A DNA stretch of 33,022 nt from Sphingobium chlorophenolicum (GTDB lineage Bacteria > Pseudomonadota > Alphaproteobacteria > Sphingomonadales > Sphingomonadaceae): positions 1 to 33,022 of the forward strand of contig NZ_JFHR01000058.1 in assembly GCF_000722875.1 (NCBI RefSeq), given 5' to 3'. Every line of letters starts with the position of its first letter. The stretch's first letter is position 1. The notes beneath the pieces are model-generated. The model searched no databases. It saw only the letters and a list, made by a program, of their open reading frames with translations, and was not told the DNA's origin. Both the position numbers and the translations under genes were made by a program. Of this stretch, positions 23,303 through 30,655 are shown one piece after another.

Positions 23303-25474
23303 TCAGGCGGTGAGCGAGCCGGGCCGTTCCTCGCCCCTTGTCCCGCGCAGGGGCCAGGATGCCGGGCGGCGGTTCAGCGTGACGATGGCGCTGTTCTCGT
23401 TCCAGCTATGGATCAGAGCCGGAATATTCTCCGAAGGAGTGGGCCGGCCGAAATAGAAGCCCTGAGCATAGTCGCAGCCCATTTCCTTGAGCTTGATCGA
23501 CTGGTCGGCTTCCTCGACACCTTCGGCCACGACCTTCATGTTCAGGGCGCGGCCCAACGTGATCAGCGCGGACACGATGGCGGCGTCGCCTTCCCGCGCC
23601 GTCACGCCGCTGACGAAGGACCGGTCGATCTTCAGCGTGCTGACCGGCAGGGACCGCAGGTGCGACAGGGACGCGAAGCCGGTCCCGAAATCGTCCAGCG
23701 CCAGGGGGATGTGGCAGCGGTGCAGTTCGTCGATGGACCTGCGGACCGTGTCCGATCCGGCGCCCAGGAAGACGCCCTCGGTAATTTCTATCTCTATCGC
23801 GTCCGGCTCTATGGAAAAGCGGTTCATCGTCTCGATCAGGCGTCCGGCGAAACGTTCCCGCCGCAGTTCGGCCGAGGACACGTTGATCGCGACATGCCCC
23901 AGCGTCAGCCCCCGCGCCCGCCAGGCGGCCATGTCGGCGAACACCTGGCTGGTCATGGTCTGGCCGATCATGTCCGCCACGTCATGATCGTCGAACGCCG
24001 CATAGATTTCGGCGGGCGAGCGGATCGTGCCGCAACTGTCGCGCCAGCGCAGCAGCGCCTCGAACCCCACCAGTTCGCCGGTCTGGAGCGAGACCTTGGG
24101 CTGATAATAGCTGATGATCGTGCCGTCGCGCACGGCGGTCCTGGCGCGGTTGATCATGGCCACCCGCTCCTGCATATCCTCCAGCAGCGACGGTTCGAAC
24201 ATCTGCATGCGGCCGCGCCCCAGCGACTTGGCGCGATAGAGGGCAAGATCCGCGTGGCGGAGCAGTTCCGTCGCGACGCGTCCGTCTTCGGGGAAGGAGG
24301 CGACGCCGATGCTGACCCGGCATTCGAGCGACCGGCCCGCCGCGAAGAAGGTTTCGCGGATGGTGAGTATCCGGTTGGCGAGGGCGGCAAGCTGCGCCCG
24401 GTTTTCGACATCCTGGACCAGTATCGCGAATTCGTCGCCGCCCAGCCGCGCCACCACCGCGTCTTCGGCGAAGACGTCCCTGAGGCGCGACGCAAAGCTC
24501 TTCAGCAGTTCGTCGCCGGCATGATGGCCCATCAGGTCGTTGACGTCCTTGAAATTGTCGATGTCCAGCAGGAACACGCCGACCTTTTTGAAGTCGGTCA
24601 TCGCGGCGGCCAGCGCCTTGTCCAGGCAGGCGTTGAACATCGCCCGGTTGGGCAGTTTCGTCAGCGAATCATGTTCGGCGTTCCAGCGTATCTGCTCTTC
24701 GATCAGCACGCTTTCGTGGATATCCTCGGTATAGCCGTACCAGCGGATGATCCGGCCGTCCTCGCCATAGCGGGGATAGGCCTGCGCCCGCATCCACCGA
24801 TATTGGTCGTTGACCATCAGCCGGACGCGCACGTCGAAGGGTTCGCCGGTGGTGAGCGAATGGGTGATGCGCTGGGTCAGCGGCCCGATATCGTCCGGAT
24901 GCGTCGTGGCCAGCCAGCCATTGCCCTCCGCCTCCTCCCTGTCCAGGCCGGAATTTTCCAGCCAGCGGTCGGTGAAGTCGATGATCCGGCCGTCCGGATC
25001 GGCTATCCAGGGAAGCTGGGGATTATATTCGACGATCAGGCGCAGATTTTCCATGCTGCGGCGGAGCAGGCCGATTTCCGCCTGCTCGCCCGTCATGTCG
25101 ACCAGCACCATGTCGGCGGACGGGCGACCCGCCGGATCGCGCCGGATGCGCGCGGCGACGCGCAAGTTCCGAATCGCGCCGTCGCGATCTTCCAAAATCA
25201 GCGTCGCTTCCGCCTTGCCCTCGCGCAGCGCGGCGCGCACAAGTTGAAGGACCGGTTTGCGGAAGATCGGGCGGACGCCGCGAAGCCAGCGGAACAGCGG
25301 CTGGCCATCGCGCAATCCGAAAAGGCGAGCGACCGCGTCGGGCCTGCACAGGCCGTCCGCATCGACCGAGCACCGTGAAACCCCTGCCGACGCCAGTATC
25401 TGCTGGTCGTCATCCATCGGGTCCTGCCTGCCTTGCCATTCATCAGGTGACCGCGATGAAATCTGGTCCGCCAT
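23303..25474 (-). CDS. PAS-GGDEF-EAL cyclic-di-GMP signalling protein
   Basis: A 723-aa cytoplasmic signalling protein. A PAS-like N-terminal region (about 25-130) and a clear PAS/PAC domain (about 142-255) precede GGDEF (about 262-425) and EAL (about 435-690). The cyclase motif GGDEF is intact at 345-349, but the usual RxxD product-inhibition site before it is not recognisable. The EAL domain keeps key motifs: GFEALLRW (Glu472), DDFGTGFASL (594-603), KIDRSF and EGVEE (651-655). Both c-di-GMP synthesis and breakdown are therefore possible; the net activity is unknown. No transmembrane segment is seen. The ATG at 25474 follows CAGGAG; an internal ATG at 25417 is an alternative. Confidence 0.94.
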   Translation of the reverse strand: MADQISSRSPDEWQGRQDPMDDDQQILASAGVSRCSVDADGLCRPDAVARLFGLRDGQPLFRWLRGVRPIFRKPVLQLVRAALREGKAEATLILEDRDGAIRNLRVAARIRRDPAGRPSADMVLVDMTGEQAEIGLLRRSMENLRLIVEYNPQLPWIADPDGRIIDFTDRWLENSGLDREEAEGNGWLATTHPDDIGPLTQRITHSLTTGEPFDVRVRLMVNDQYRWMRAQAYPRYGEDGRIIRWYGYTEDIHESVLIEEQIRWNAEHDSLTKLPNRAMFNACLDKALAAAMTDFKKVGVFLLDIDNFKDVNDLMGHHAGDELLKSFASRLRDVFAEDAVVARLGGDEFAILVQDVENRAQLAALANRILTIRETFFAAGRSLECRVSIGVASFPEDGRVATELLRHADLALYRAKSLGRGRMQMFEPSLLEDMQERVAMINRARTAVRDGTIISYYQPKVSLQTGELVGFEALLRWRDSCGTIRSPAEIYAAFDDHDVADMIGQTMTSQVFADMAAWRARGLTLGHVAINVSSAELRRERFAGRLIETMNRFSIEPDAIEIEITEGVFLGAGSDTVRRSIDELHRCHIPLALDDFGTGFASLSHLRSLPVSTLKIDRSFVSGVTAREGDAAIVSALITLGRALNMKVVAEGVEEADQSIKLKEMGCDYAQGFYFGRPTPSENIPALIHSWNENSAIVTLNRRPASWPLRGTRGEERPGSLTA

Positions 25475-25584
25475 TCTACTCCTGCTGTCCCCCGGACGGG
25501 CCTTCCCGATATTTCATCATCTGCCGGCTAAAATTTGATTAATGGCTGCATCCGCGCCACCGGCAAGTCCTTGAGAGCGCGGCG

Positions 25585-27795
25585 CTAAAATGCCGTCGAC
25601 AGGCTGAACCCGTAGGTGCGGGGCGGTCCGTAAGCCGCGGTTCTGCTCACGCCCAGCCCCGACCGGTCGTCGGCATAGGTCTTGTAGACCTTGTCCGTCA
25701 GATTCTGGACCCAGGCGGCCATGTCCCATTGCCCGCGGCGCAAGCCGAGGCGGAGATTCACCAAGGTGCGCGGATCGGATTTGAAGGCGTCGGAATTGGT
25801 CGGTTCGAAATAGACGGCCGAACGATAATCCATGTCCGCCCTGGCGAAAATCGTGCCGAAGCTGACCGGAAGCTCATAGTTGACGGCGCCATAGCCGGTG
25901 AAATGGGGCGCCAATACCAGATCGTTGCCGCTGCAATCCGTTCTGTTGCTGCCCACCGAGGGGATGAGGGACGCGGGGACGCCGCAATTGTCGAACCTTT
26001 TATAATGCGCGTCGAGGACGGCGGCATTTCCCTCCAGCCGCAGGCGGGAGGTCAGTTGCAGCGACGCTTCGCCTTCCACGCCCTCCACCCGCGCCTTGCC
26101 TGCATTGGTCAGCGCCAGACCGCTGCCCAGCACCTGCGACACCTGCAAACGGTCATAATCGGTATGGAAAGCCGCCAGGTTCAGCCGCAACCGCTTGTCC
26201 AGCGTCAGCGCCTTGAAACCGATTTCGTAGCTGGTCGCCTTTTCCGGACTGGCGGTCAGGCCGCCCAGGGAGGACGCCAGGTCGACATTATAGGCGGCGC
26301 TCTTGAACCCGCGGGAAAAGCGCGCATAGACATTGGCGTCCGGCGCGACCGCATAGGTGATGGTGGCGCTCGGCGACAGGTCGTCGTCGGTCGAACGGCC
26401 GTCGAAGGTCAGGTCGGGGAAGCGCAGAAAGGCGAAGATTCCCGTGCCGCTGGCGTCATTCTGCACGAAATGGGCGCGCTTCCTCTCGCGGGTATAGCGC
26501 AGCCCGGCGGAGAGCGAGAGGCGTTCGGTCAGTTCATAGTCCAGCCGCCCGAACAGCGCGCCGCTTTCCGTATTGACGCTTCCCTTCGTGGTCAGCATCG
26601 GCTCGCCCGGCACGCCCGTGCTGGCGCCCAGCGCTATCCCCCGATCCGTGCGCACCACCTGGTCGAAATAATAGACGCCCAGCAGGTAACGCAGCCTGCC
26701 GGTGCTGCCGGCCAGGCGCAGTTCCTGGCTGAAGAAATGCGAATCGTCGCTGAAATTGTCCGCCGCGACGAAATCGACCTGCTCCTGATCGTCGTCCAGC
26801 GCCGCATTGTAGGAGGAGTCGCGATAGGCGGTGATGGAGGTGAGCGTGAGCGCGTCCGACGTCCATTCCGCTGTCAACGAAACGCCCTGGCTGTCGCGGT
26901 GAAGCCGGTTGGGCCGGTTGTTGTTGATGTGGAGCGGTTCACGCGACGGAAAGTCGGCCGGATAGCCGGCAAGCGCATCCGCCTGGAAAAAGGCGGGCGT
27001 GCCCCGGTCCCGCAGCCCTTCCCAACGGGCGATGAAGGACAGTTGGTCGGTCGGCGCGAATTTGGCCGACAGGCGCCAGGTCAGCAGGTCGGTCGACCCG
27101 GCATCCTTGCCGCCCGACAGATGCTTGTAGAAACCGTCCTGCCGGGCATAGGCGACCGCCCCACGCACCGACCACTGGTCATCGAGGCGCACGCCCAGCA
27201 CGCCTTCCGCCCGGCGATAATCGTAATTGCCCGCATCCAGGCGGATCGAGGCGCCGGGATCGGCGTCGGGCTGCTTGGTCTGGACGTTGACCACGCCCGC
27301 GATGGTGTTCTTGCCATATTCGGTGCCCTGCGGGCCGCGCGCGATCTCCACCCGGTCGACGTCGAGCAGATGCTGGACGAAATTTTCAGGCCGGCCGATA
27401 TAGACGCCGTCGACATAGATGCCGACGCCGGTTTCCAGGCCGATGTTGCGGACGAGCGTGGATATGCCGCGAATCGAGATCTGGCCCTGCAACTGCCCGG
27501 CGATGCCGCCGCTGATGTCGACGTTAGGGGCCATGCGGGTCAGGTCGGTGATGGTCTGCAGGCCGGCGGCAACGATGGTGTCGCCCGAAATGCTGGTGAC
27601 GGCCACGGGCGCCTTCAACAGCGGTTCCGGCACCTTGCGCGCCGTCACCGTGATGTCCGCGCGCGCATCCCCTTCATCCCCGACGTCCGCCCAGGCCGAT
27701 GACCCCGTCGCCACGGTCATCATCGCGCCCATCGTGGCGCCCACTGCCGCGGATGCGCGCAGCGCCCCCTTCCACCTGTAACCCCAGTTGATCAT
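25585..27795 (-). CDS. TonB-dependent outer-membrane receptor, divergent from luxR
   Basis: A 736-aa TBDR with a signal peptide (about residues 1-36, ending SSAWA), TonB box ITVTARK, a plug domain with ARGPQGTEYGKNTIAGVVNV near residue 160, and a long barrel ending in the aromatic C-terminus LSTAF. The plug and barrel resemble the large sphingomonad receptor families with undetermined ligands. It is transcribed away from the LuxR-type gene across a 207-bp gap holding a dyad, so the two may share regulation. Uptake or sensing of an extracellular compound linked to the quorum-sensing cluster is an attractive but untested idea. The PAS-GGDEF-EAL gene lies downstream on the same strand after 110 bp. 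Confidence 0.94.
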   Translation of the reverse strand: MINWGYRWKGALRASAAVGATMGAMMTVATGSSAWADVGDEGDARADITVTARKVPEPLLKAPVAVTSISGDTIVAAGLQTITDLTRMAPNVDISGGIAGQLQGQISIRGISTLVRNIGLETGVGIYVDGVYIGRPENFVQHLLDVDRVEIARGPQGTEYGKNTIAGVVNVQTKQPDADPGASIRLDAGNYDYRRAEGVLGVRLDDQWSVRGAVAYARQDGFYKHLSGGKDAGSTDLLTWRLSAKFAPTDQLSFIARWEGLRDRGTPAFFQADALAGYPADFPSREPLHINNNRPNRLHRDSQGVSLTAEWTSDALTLTSITAYRDSSYNAALDDDQEQVDFVAADNFSDDSHFFSQELRLAGSTGRLRYLLGVYYFDQVVRTDRGIALGASTGVPGEPMLTTKGSVNTESGALFGRLDYELTERLSLSAGLRYTRERKRAHFVQNDASGTGIFAFLRFPDLTFDGRSTDDDLSPSATITYAVAPDANVYARFSRGFKSAAYNVDLASSLGGLTASPEKATSYEIGFKALTLDKRLRLNLAAFHTDYDRLQVSQVLGSGLALTNAGKARVEGVEGEASLQLTSRLRLEGNAAVLDAHYKRFDNCGVPASLIPSVGSNRTDCSGNDLVLAPHFTGYGAVNYELPVSFGTIFARADMDYRSAVYFEPTNSDAFKSDPRTLVNLRLGLRRGQWDMAAWVQNLTDKVYKTYADDRSGLGVSRTAAYGPPRTYGFSLSTAF

Positions 27796-28002
27796 AACCT
27801 ACGAAACCCGATATTTTTTGTTGGTCCGCCCTCTGTAGGGGCGTTTGGTAAACTGCTGGTTAAACGCTTACTGGTACCGCCTCCGGAACGGATTAGCTTC
27901 GCGTGACTGTCCGGCAGCAGAAAGACGGGCTGCGGGAACCTCTCCTTAACCCTGTTTTAAGACCTGCGCGGCATCACTGCGGGATAAGCCGCGTGAGGAA
28001 CC
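27796..28002. promoter_or_regulatory. Divergent TBDR/luxR regulatory gap with a dyad
   Basis: A 207-bp divergent intergenic region. It contains the inverted repeat GCGTTT-N15-AAACGC (27841-27867), with a second overlapping dyad GTTTGGTAAAC (27843-27853). This could be an operator for the LuxR-type protein or another regulator. No canonical 20-bp lux box is recognisable. GAGGAA precedes the luxR ATG. Confidence 0.5.
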
Positions 28003-28551
28003 ATGAGCGAATATATCCCCAGCACACAGCTTCGCGCCGGAAGTTCGACCACCGCCGCCGATTTCATCGCGGGCGTCGACGCGACCCTCAGCATTGAGAG
28101 CCTGGTCACGCGCTTCAGTCAGGCTTTGGGCCTACAGGCCGCCAGCCATGCCTGTTATGCGGTCGAGGGTGAAAGCCGCCGCTTCCTCTTCGGCGAGACC
28201 GGCTGGGCCGGGCCGGTCGCGCAGCCGGAAATCCTGCCACGGCTGTGCTTTTCCATCATGGGCTGGGACGAGAAGCAATATGAGGTCGAAATCCGGCTGC
28301 TGAGCATGTTGGAAAGCCGCGAGGAGCGCGCCAATCTGCATGCCATGGCCACGCTGTACCTGTGCCGGGGCATCGCCCTGCTGGATGCGCGGGACGATGC
28401 GGCGGCCCCTGCCCTGACCGATACCGAACTTTTCTGCCTGGACCGGCGGCGGGACGGATGGTGCGACCTGGACATTGCGGAGGCGCTGGACCGGTCGGTC
28501 CAGGCCGTGAAGGTCCATATCCAGCGCGCGCAGGGCAAGCAACGCGACTGA
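28003..28551 (+). CDS. Short LuxR-type regulator with shortened sensor domain
   Basis: A 182-aa protein with a clear LuxR/FixJ-type C-terminal HTH (about 138-179): LTDTELFCL, then GWCDLDIAEALDRSVQAVKVHI. Conserved Glu142, Leu146 and Gly152 match the LuxR HTH pattern. The N-terminal part (about 20-125) begins like an autoinducer-binding domain (SIESLVTRFSQALGLQAASHACYAV). It is about 60 residues shorter than usual and lacks the recognisable W-x3-Y...D-P...W ligand-pocket pattern. Upstream of luxI by 119 nt and on the same strand, it probably regulates the cluster. It may bind a different acyl-HSL, bind none, or act as a modulator. The start follows GTGAGGAACC. Confidence 0.82.
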   Translation: MSEYIPSTQLRAGSSTTAADFIAGVDATLSIESLVTRFSQALGLQAASHACYAVEGESRRFLFGETGWAGPVAQPEILPRLCFSIMGWDEKQYEVEIRLLSMLESREERANLHAMATLYLCRGIALLDARDDAAAPALTDTELFCLDRRRDGWCDLDIAEALDRSVQAVKVHIQRAQGKQRD

Positions 28552-28590
28552 ACCTATTTCACCCGCTGGATTTTTTCCCGCGCAGGTCGA

Positions 28591-28603
28591 TTGCGACACG
28601 CAA
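28591..28603. promoter_or_regulatory. Dyad TTGCG-ACA-CGCAA upstream of luxI
   Basis: A perfect 5-3-5 inverted repeat in the luxR-luxI gap, about 68 bp upstream of the luxI start. It is a candidate operator for the adjacent LuxR-type protein. It is shorter than and different from classical lux boxes. Confidence 0.4.
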
Positions 28604-28634
28604 CTTTCCGATGACCTCCCCCTAATAATATGCT

Positions 28635-28649
28635 AACGGCCAAACCGTT
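28635..28649. promoter_or_regulatory. Dyad AACGG-N5-CCGTT upstream of luxI
   Basis: A perfect 5-5-5 inverted repeat 21 bp before the luxI TTG start, just after an AT-rich TAATAAT stretch (28623-28629) that could be part of a promoter. It could be an operator overlapping the early leader. Function is inferred from position only. Confidence 0.4.
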
Positions 28650-28670
28650 GCATGCGGGAGACGAACGGAT

Positions 28671-29462
28671 TTGATACATCTGATTTCGAAGAACAATTCC
28701 GCACTTTACCAGGACGAGATCAGAGATTTGCACCAAGCCCGCGCGGAGGTGTTCGTCAACCAGCTAGGCTGGGATCTCAGGGTCAGTGACGGGTTGGAAT
28801 ATGACGAATATGATGATGCGCGCGCGAGCAACATCATAGGCTTTTCGACCGAGAACCGGGTCGTCATGGGGCTGCGTTTCCGGCCCACTGACGATTGTTC
28901 GATGCTGCTCGACCATTTTTCGCACGTCCTGCCTGCCGGAATCCGTCCGATCGACGATGATCGCACCTGGGAATTGAGCCGGGGATTCTGCATCGAGCGG
29001 GGCATGCGCCGCCACAATTTGCGGCGGAAGGCCGCGTGCATGATCGCGCCGCTGGAACTGGCCCTGGAGGCCGGGATCGACCGTTGCGTCGGCTTCACCG
29101 ACGTGCGCATGCTCAGCTTCTGCTATGGCGTCGGCTGGAAGCTGACGCTGCTCGGCTCCGCCATGGACTATGGCCAGGGCGAGGCCGTCGCCTATGAGGT
29201 GGAGGTGTCGCAGGCGGCGCTGGACGAGATGCGGCAGATGTGGGGCCTGCCCAGGCCGTCGCACATCATCGTCGACAAGCTTCTGCCGGGGGAGGAAAAT
29301 GTGCATGTCGCGGCCGCCCGGATGACCCGCGACAATCCGGAACTGCAAAAGATCGCGGCCCAGCCGGAGATCGGTTCCGGCGCGCAACCGTCCGCCGCCG
29401 CGCGGGCGAATGATTATTATGGCGGATTCGGGACAACCCGACAGGCTGCAGGGGGACATTGA
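28671..29462 (+). CDS. LuxI-family acyl-homoserine-lactone synthase
   Basis: A 263-aa AHL synthase, which makes acyl-homoserine lactone from SAM and an acyl-ACP or acyl-CoA. The conserved residues of the family are all present and nearly at canonical numbering: Arg24, Phe28, Trp34, Asp45, Asp48, Arg69 (GLRFRPT), Glu101 and Arg104 (WELSRGF). Thr143 (GFTDVRM) sits near the position linked to 3-oxo-acyl preference in other LuxI proteins. It is longer than the usual 190-226 aa, with a C-terminal tail of about 45-50 residues after VDKLLPGEENVHV. The start is TTG at 28671, with GGGAGA about 10 nt upstream. Its stop overlaps the ACP start (TGATG), so enzyme and carrier are translationally coupled. 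Confidence 0.93.
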   Translation: MIHLISKNNSALYQDEIRDLHQARAEVFVNQLGWDLRVSDGLEYDEYDDARASNIIGFSTENRVVMGLRFRPTDDCSMLLDHFSHVLPAGIRPIDDDRTWELSRGFCIERGMRRHNLRRKAACMIAPLELALEAGIDRCVGFTDVRMLSFCYGVGWKLTLLGSAMDYGQGEAVAYEVEVSQAALDEMRQMWGLPRPSHIIVDKLLPGEENVHVAAARMTRDNPELQKIAAQPEIGSGAQPSAAARANDYYGGFGTTRQAAGGH

Positions 29463-29758
29463 TGAATTCCGATTCTATTCGACAGGCATCGGCGAAGGAA
29501 ATCGAAGACTGGATCGTGGCGCGCATCGCCGAGATCGTGAACATGGCGCCCGCCAACGTGTCGGCCGACGCGCCGTTCGACAGTTTCGGCATCGATTCCG
29601 CCAAGGCGATCTCGCTGATGGTGGAACTGGAGAATTGGCTGAACCTGCCCGACGAACTGCCGCTGGAACTGCTGTTCGAGGCGGAGGCGATCCGCGACGC
29701 GGCGGCGGGCATCGCGGCGGCGGTCGCGGACATGGCTGCGGCTCAGGCAGAAGGATAG
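29462..29758 (+). CDS. Acyl carrier protein dedicated to the luxI cluster
   Basis: A 98-aa stand-alone acyl carrier protein. Ser46 in the motif DSFGIDSAKAI is the predicted 4'-phosphopantetheine attachment site. The helical pattern around it (EIEDWIVARIAEIV, then LMVELENWLNLPDELP) is that of carriers paired with acyl-AMP ligases, not the FabF-linked housekeeping AcpP, which has the more acidic DSLDTVE. The ATG at 29462 shares its A with the luxI TGA stop; an in-frame TTG at 29459 is less likely. The methyltransferase starts 8 nt downstream. It probably carries the acyl chain from the ligase to the methyltransferase and LuxI. It needs a phosphopantetheinyl transferase encoded elsewhere. Confidence 0.9.
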   Translation: MNSDSIRQASAKEIEDWIVARIAEIVNMAPANVSADAPFDSFGIDSAKAISLMVELENWLNLPDELPLELLFEAEAIRDAAAGIAAAVADMAAAQAEG

Positions 29759-29766
29759 GCGGCGCG

Positions 29767-30633
29767 ATGATGCAGGACGATGTGATCGAATATGGCGGCT
29801 CGGCCGCCGCCATCCGCCACCATTATGACGTCGGCAACGATTTCTATTCGGCGTGGCTGGACCCGACCATGACCTATTCCAGCGCGATGTGGGACGGATT
29901 GCCCAAGGACGCGCCGCTGGAAGAGGCGCAGAAGCGCAAACTGGCCTATCATGCGGAGTCGGTCGGCGCGGCCGAGGGCATGCGCATATTGGACGTGGGC
30001 TGCGGCTGGGGCGGGATGATGCGCAACCTGCGCAGCAGCTATGGCGTCGCCGAATGCGTCGGGCTGACGCTGAGCGAGGAGCAGCTTGCCTATATTCAGC
30101 AGTTGGGCGATCCGGGCATCGGCGCGGTCCTGTCCAACTGGCATGATTATCGCCCCGATAAGCCGTTCGACGCGATCATTTCGGTCGGCGCGTTCGAACA
30201 TTTCGCCCATCCGCAGCAGAGCGTGGACGAGCGCCGTGGGGTGTATCGCGAATTCTTCCAGGCGTGCCGCGACTGGACGGCGGGCAAGGGGCGCTTGTCG
30301 CTTCAGACCATCGCCTATGGCAAGATGTCGCCGGAGGACGCCAATCCCTTCATCTCCAATGAGATTTTCCCGGCGGCGGAACTGCCGACGCTGGAGGATA
30401 TCGTGGTTGCGTCGAAGGGGCTGTTCCGCATCGAAAGGCTGCGCGACGACGGGCTGGACTATGCGCGCACCTGCGAAATGTGGAGCAACAAGCTGCGCGG
30501 CGCGGTGAGGAGCGGCGTGGTCGATCCGGCCATCCATCCGGTCGAGAAATATTCCCGCTATCTGCGCATGTCGGCAGCCGGTTTCCGCATGCGGAAGATC
30601 GGACTGCTCCGGATCGCCTTCGCGGCGGATTGA
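29767..30633 (+). CDS. Cyclopropane-fatty-acid-synthase-like SAM methyltransferase
   Basis: A 288-aa SAM-dependent methyltransferase of the cyclopropane/mycolic acid methyltransferase family. Its length matches the mycobacterial CmaA/MmaA enzymes, not the 382-aa E. coli CFA synthase. Motifs: HHYDVGNDFYSAWLDPTMTY at the N-terminus, SAM-binding ILDVGCGWGG (74-83), SVGAFEHF with Glu144, and DYARTCEMW near the C-terminus. Two residues that bind bicarbonate in cyclopropane synthases are replaced by my hand alignment: the Cys (TYSCA) is Ser39, and the His of HTI is Gln180. It may methylate an acyl-ACP or acyl-lipid without forming a cyclopropane. The ATG at 29767 follows AAGGATAGG; an ATG at 29770 is also possible. 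Confidence 0.88.
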   Translation: MMQDDVIEYGGSAAAIRHHYDVGNDFYSAWLDPTMTYSSAMWDGLPKDAPLEEAQKRKLAYHAESVGAAEGMRILDVGCGWGGMMRNLRSSYGVAECVGLTLSEEQLAYIQQLGDPGIGAVLSNWHDYRPDKPFDAIISVGAFEHFAHPQQSVDERRGVYREFFQACRDWTAGKGRLSLQTIAYGKMSPEDANPFISNEIFPAAELPTLEDIVVASKGLFRIERLRDDGLDYARTCEMWSNKLRGAVRSGVVDPAIHPVEKYSRYLRMSAAGFRMRKIGLLRIAFAAD

Positions 30634-30655
30634 CAGATTTTCGGGTTCGCAAAGA

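Noticed and set aside
23288..25378. A 696-codon open frame antisense to the PAS-GGDEF-EAL gene
   Set aside because: It is the shadow of a gene with complete catalytic motifs; composition is typical of antisense translation.
25729..27702. A 657-codon open frame antisense to the second TonB receptor
   Set aside because: The opposite strand encodes a full TBDR with signal peptide and C-terminal Phe; no domain pattern is seen in this frame.
28552..28670. A classical 20-bp lux box upstream of luxI
   Set aside because: No sequence matches the usual pattern; only two shorter dyads are present and are reported as such.
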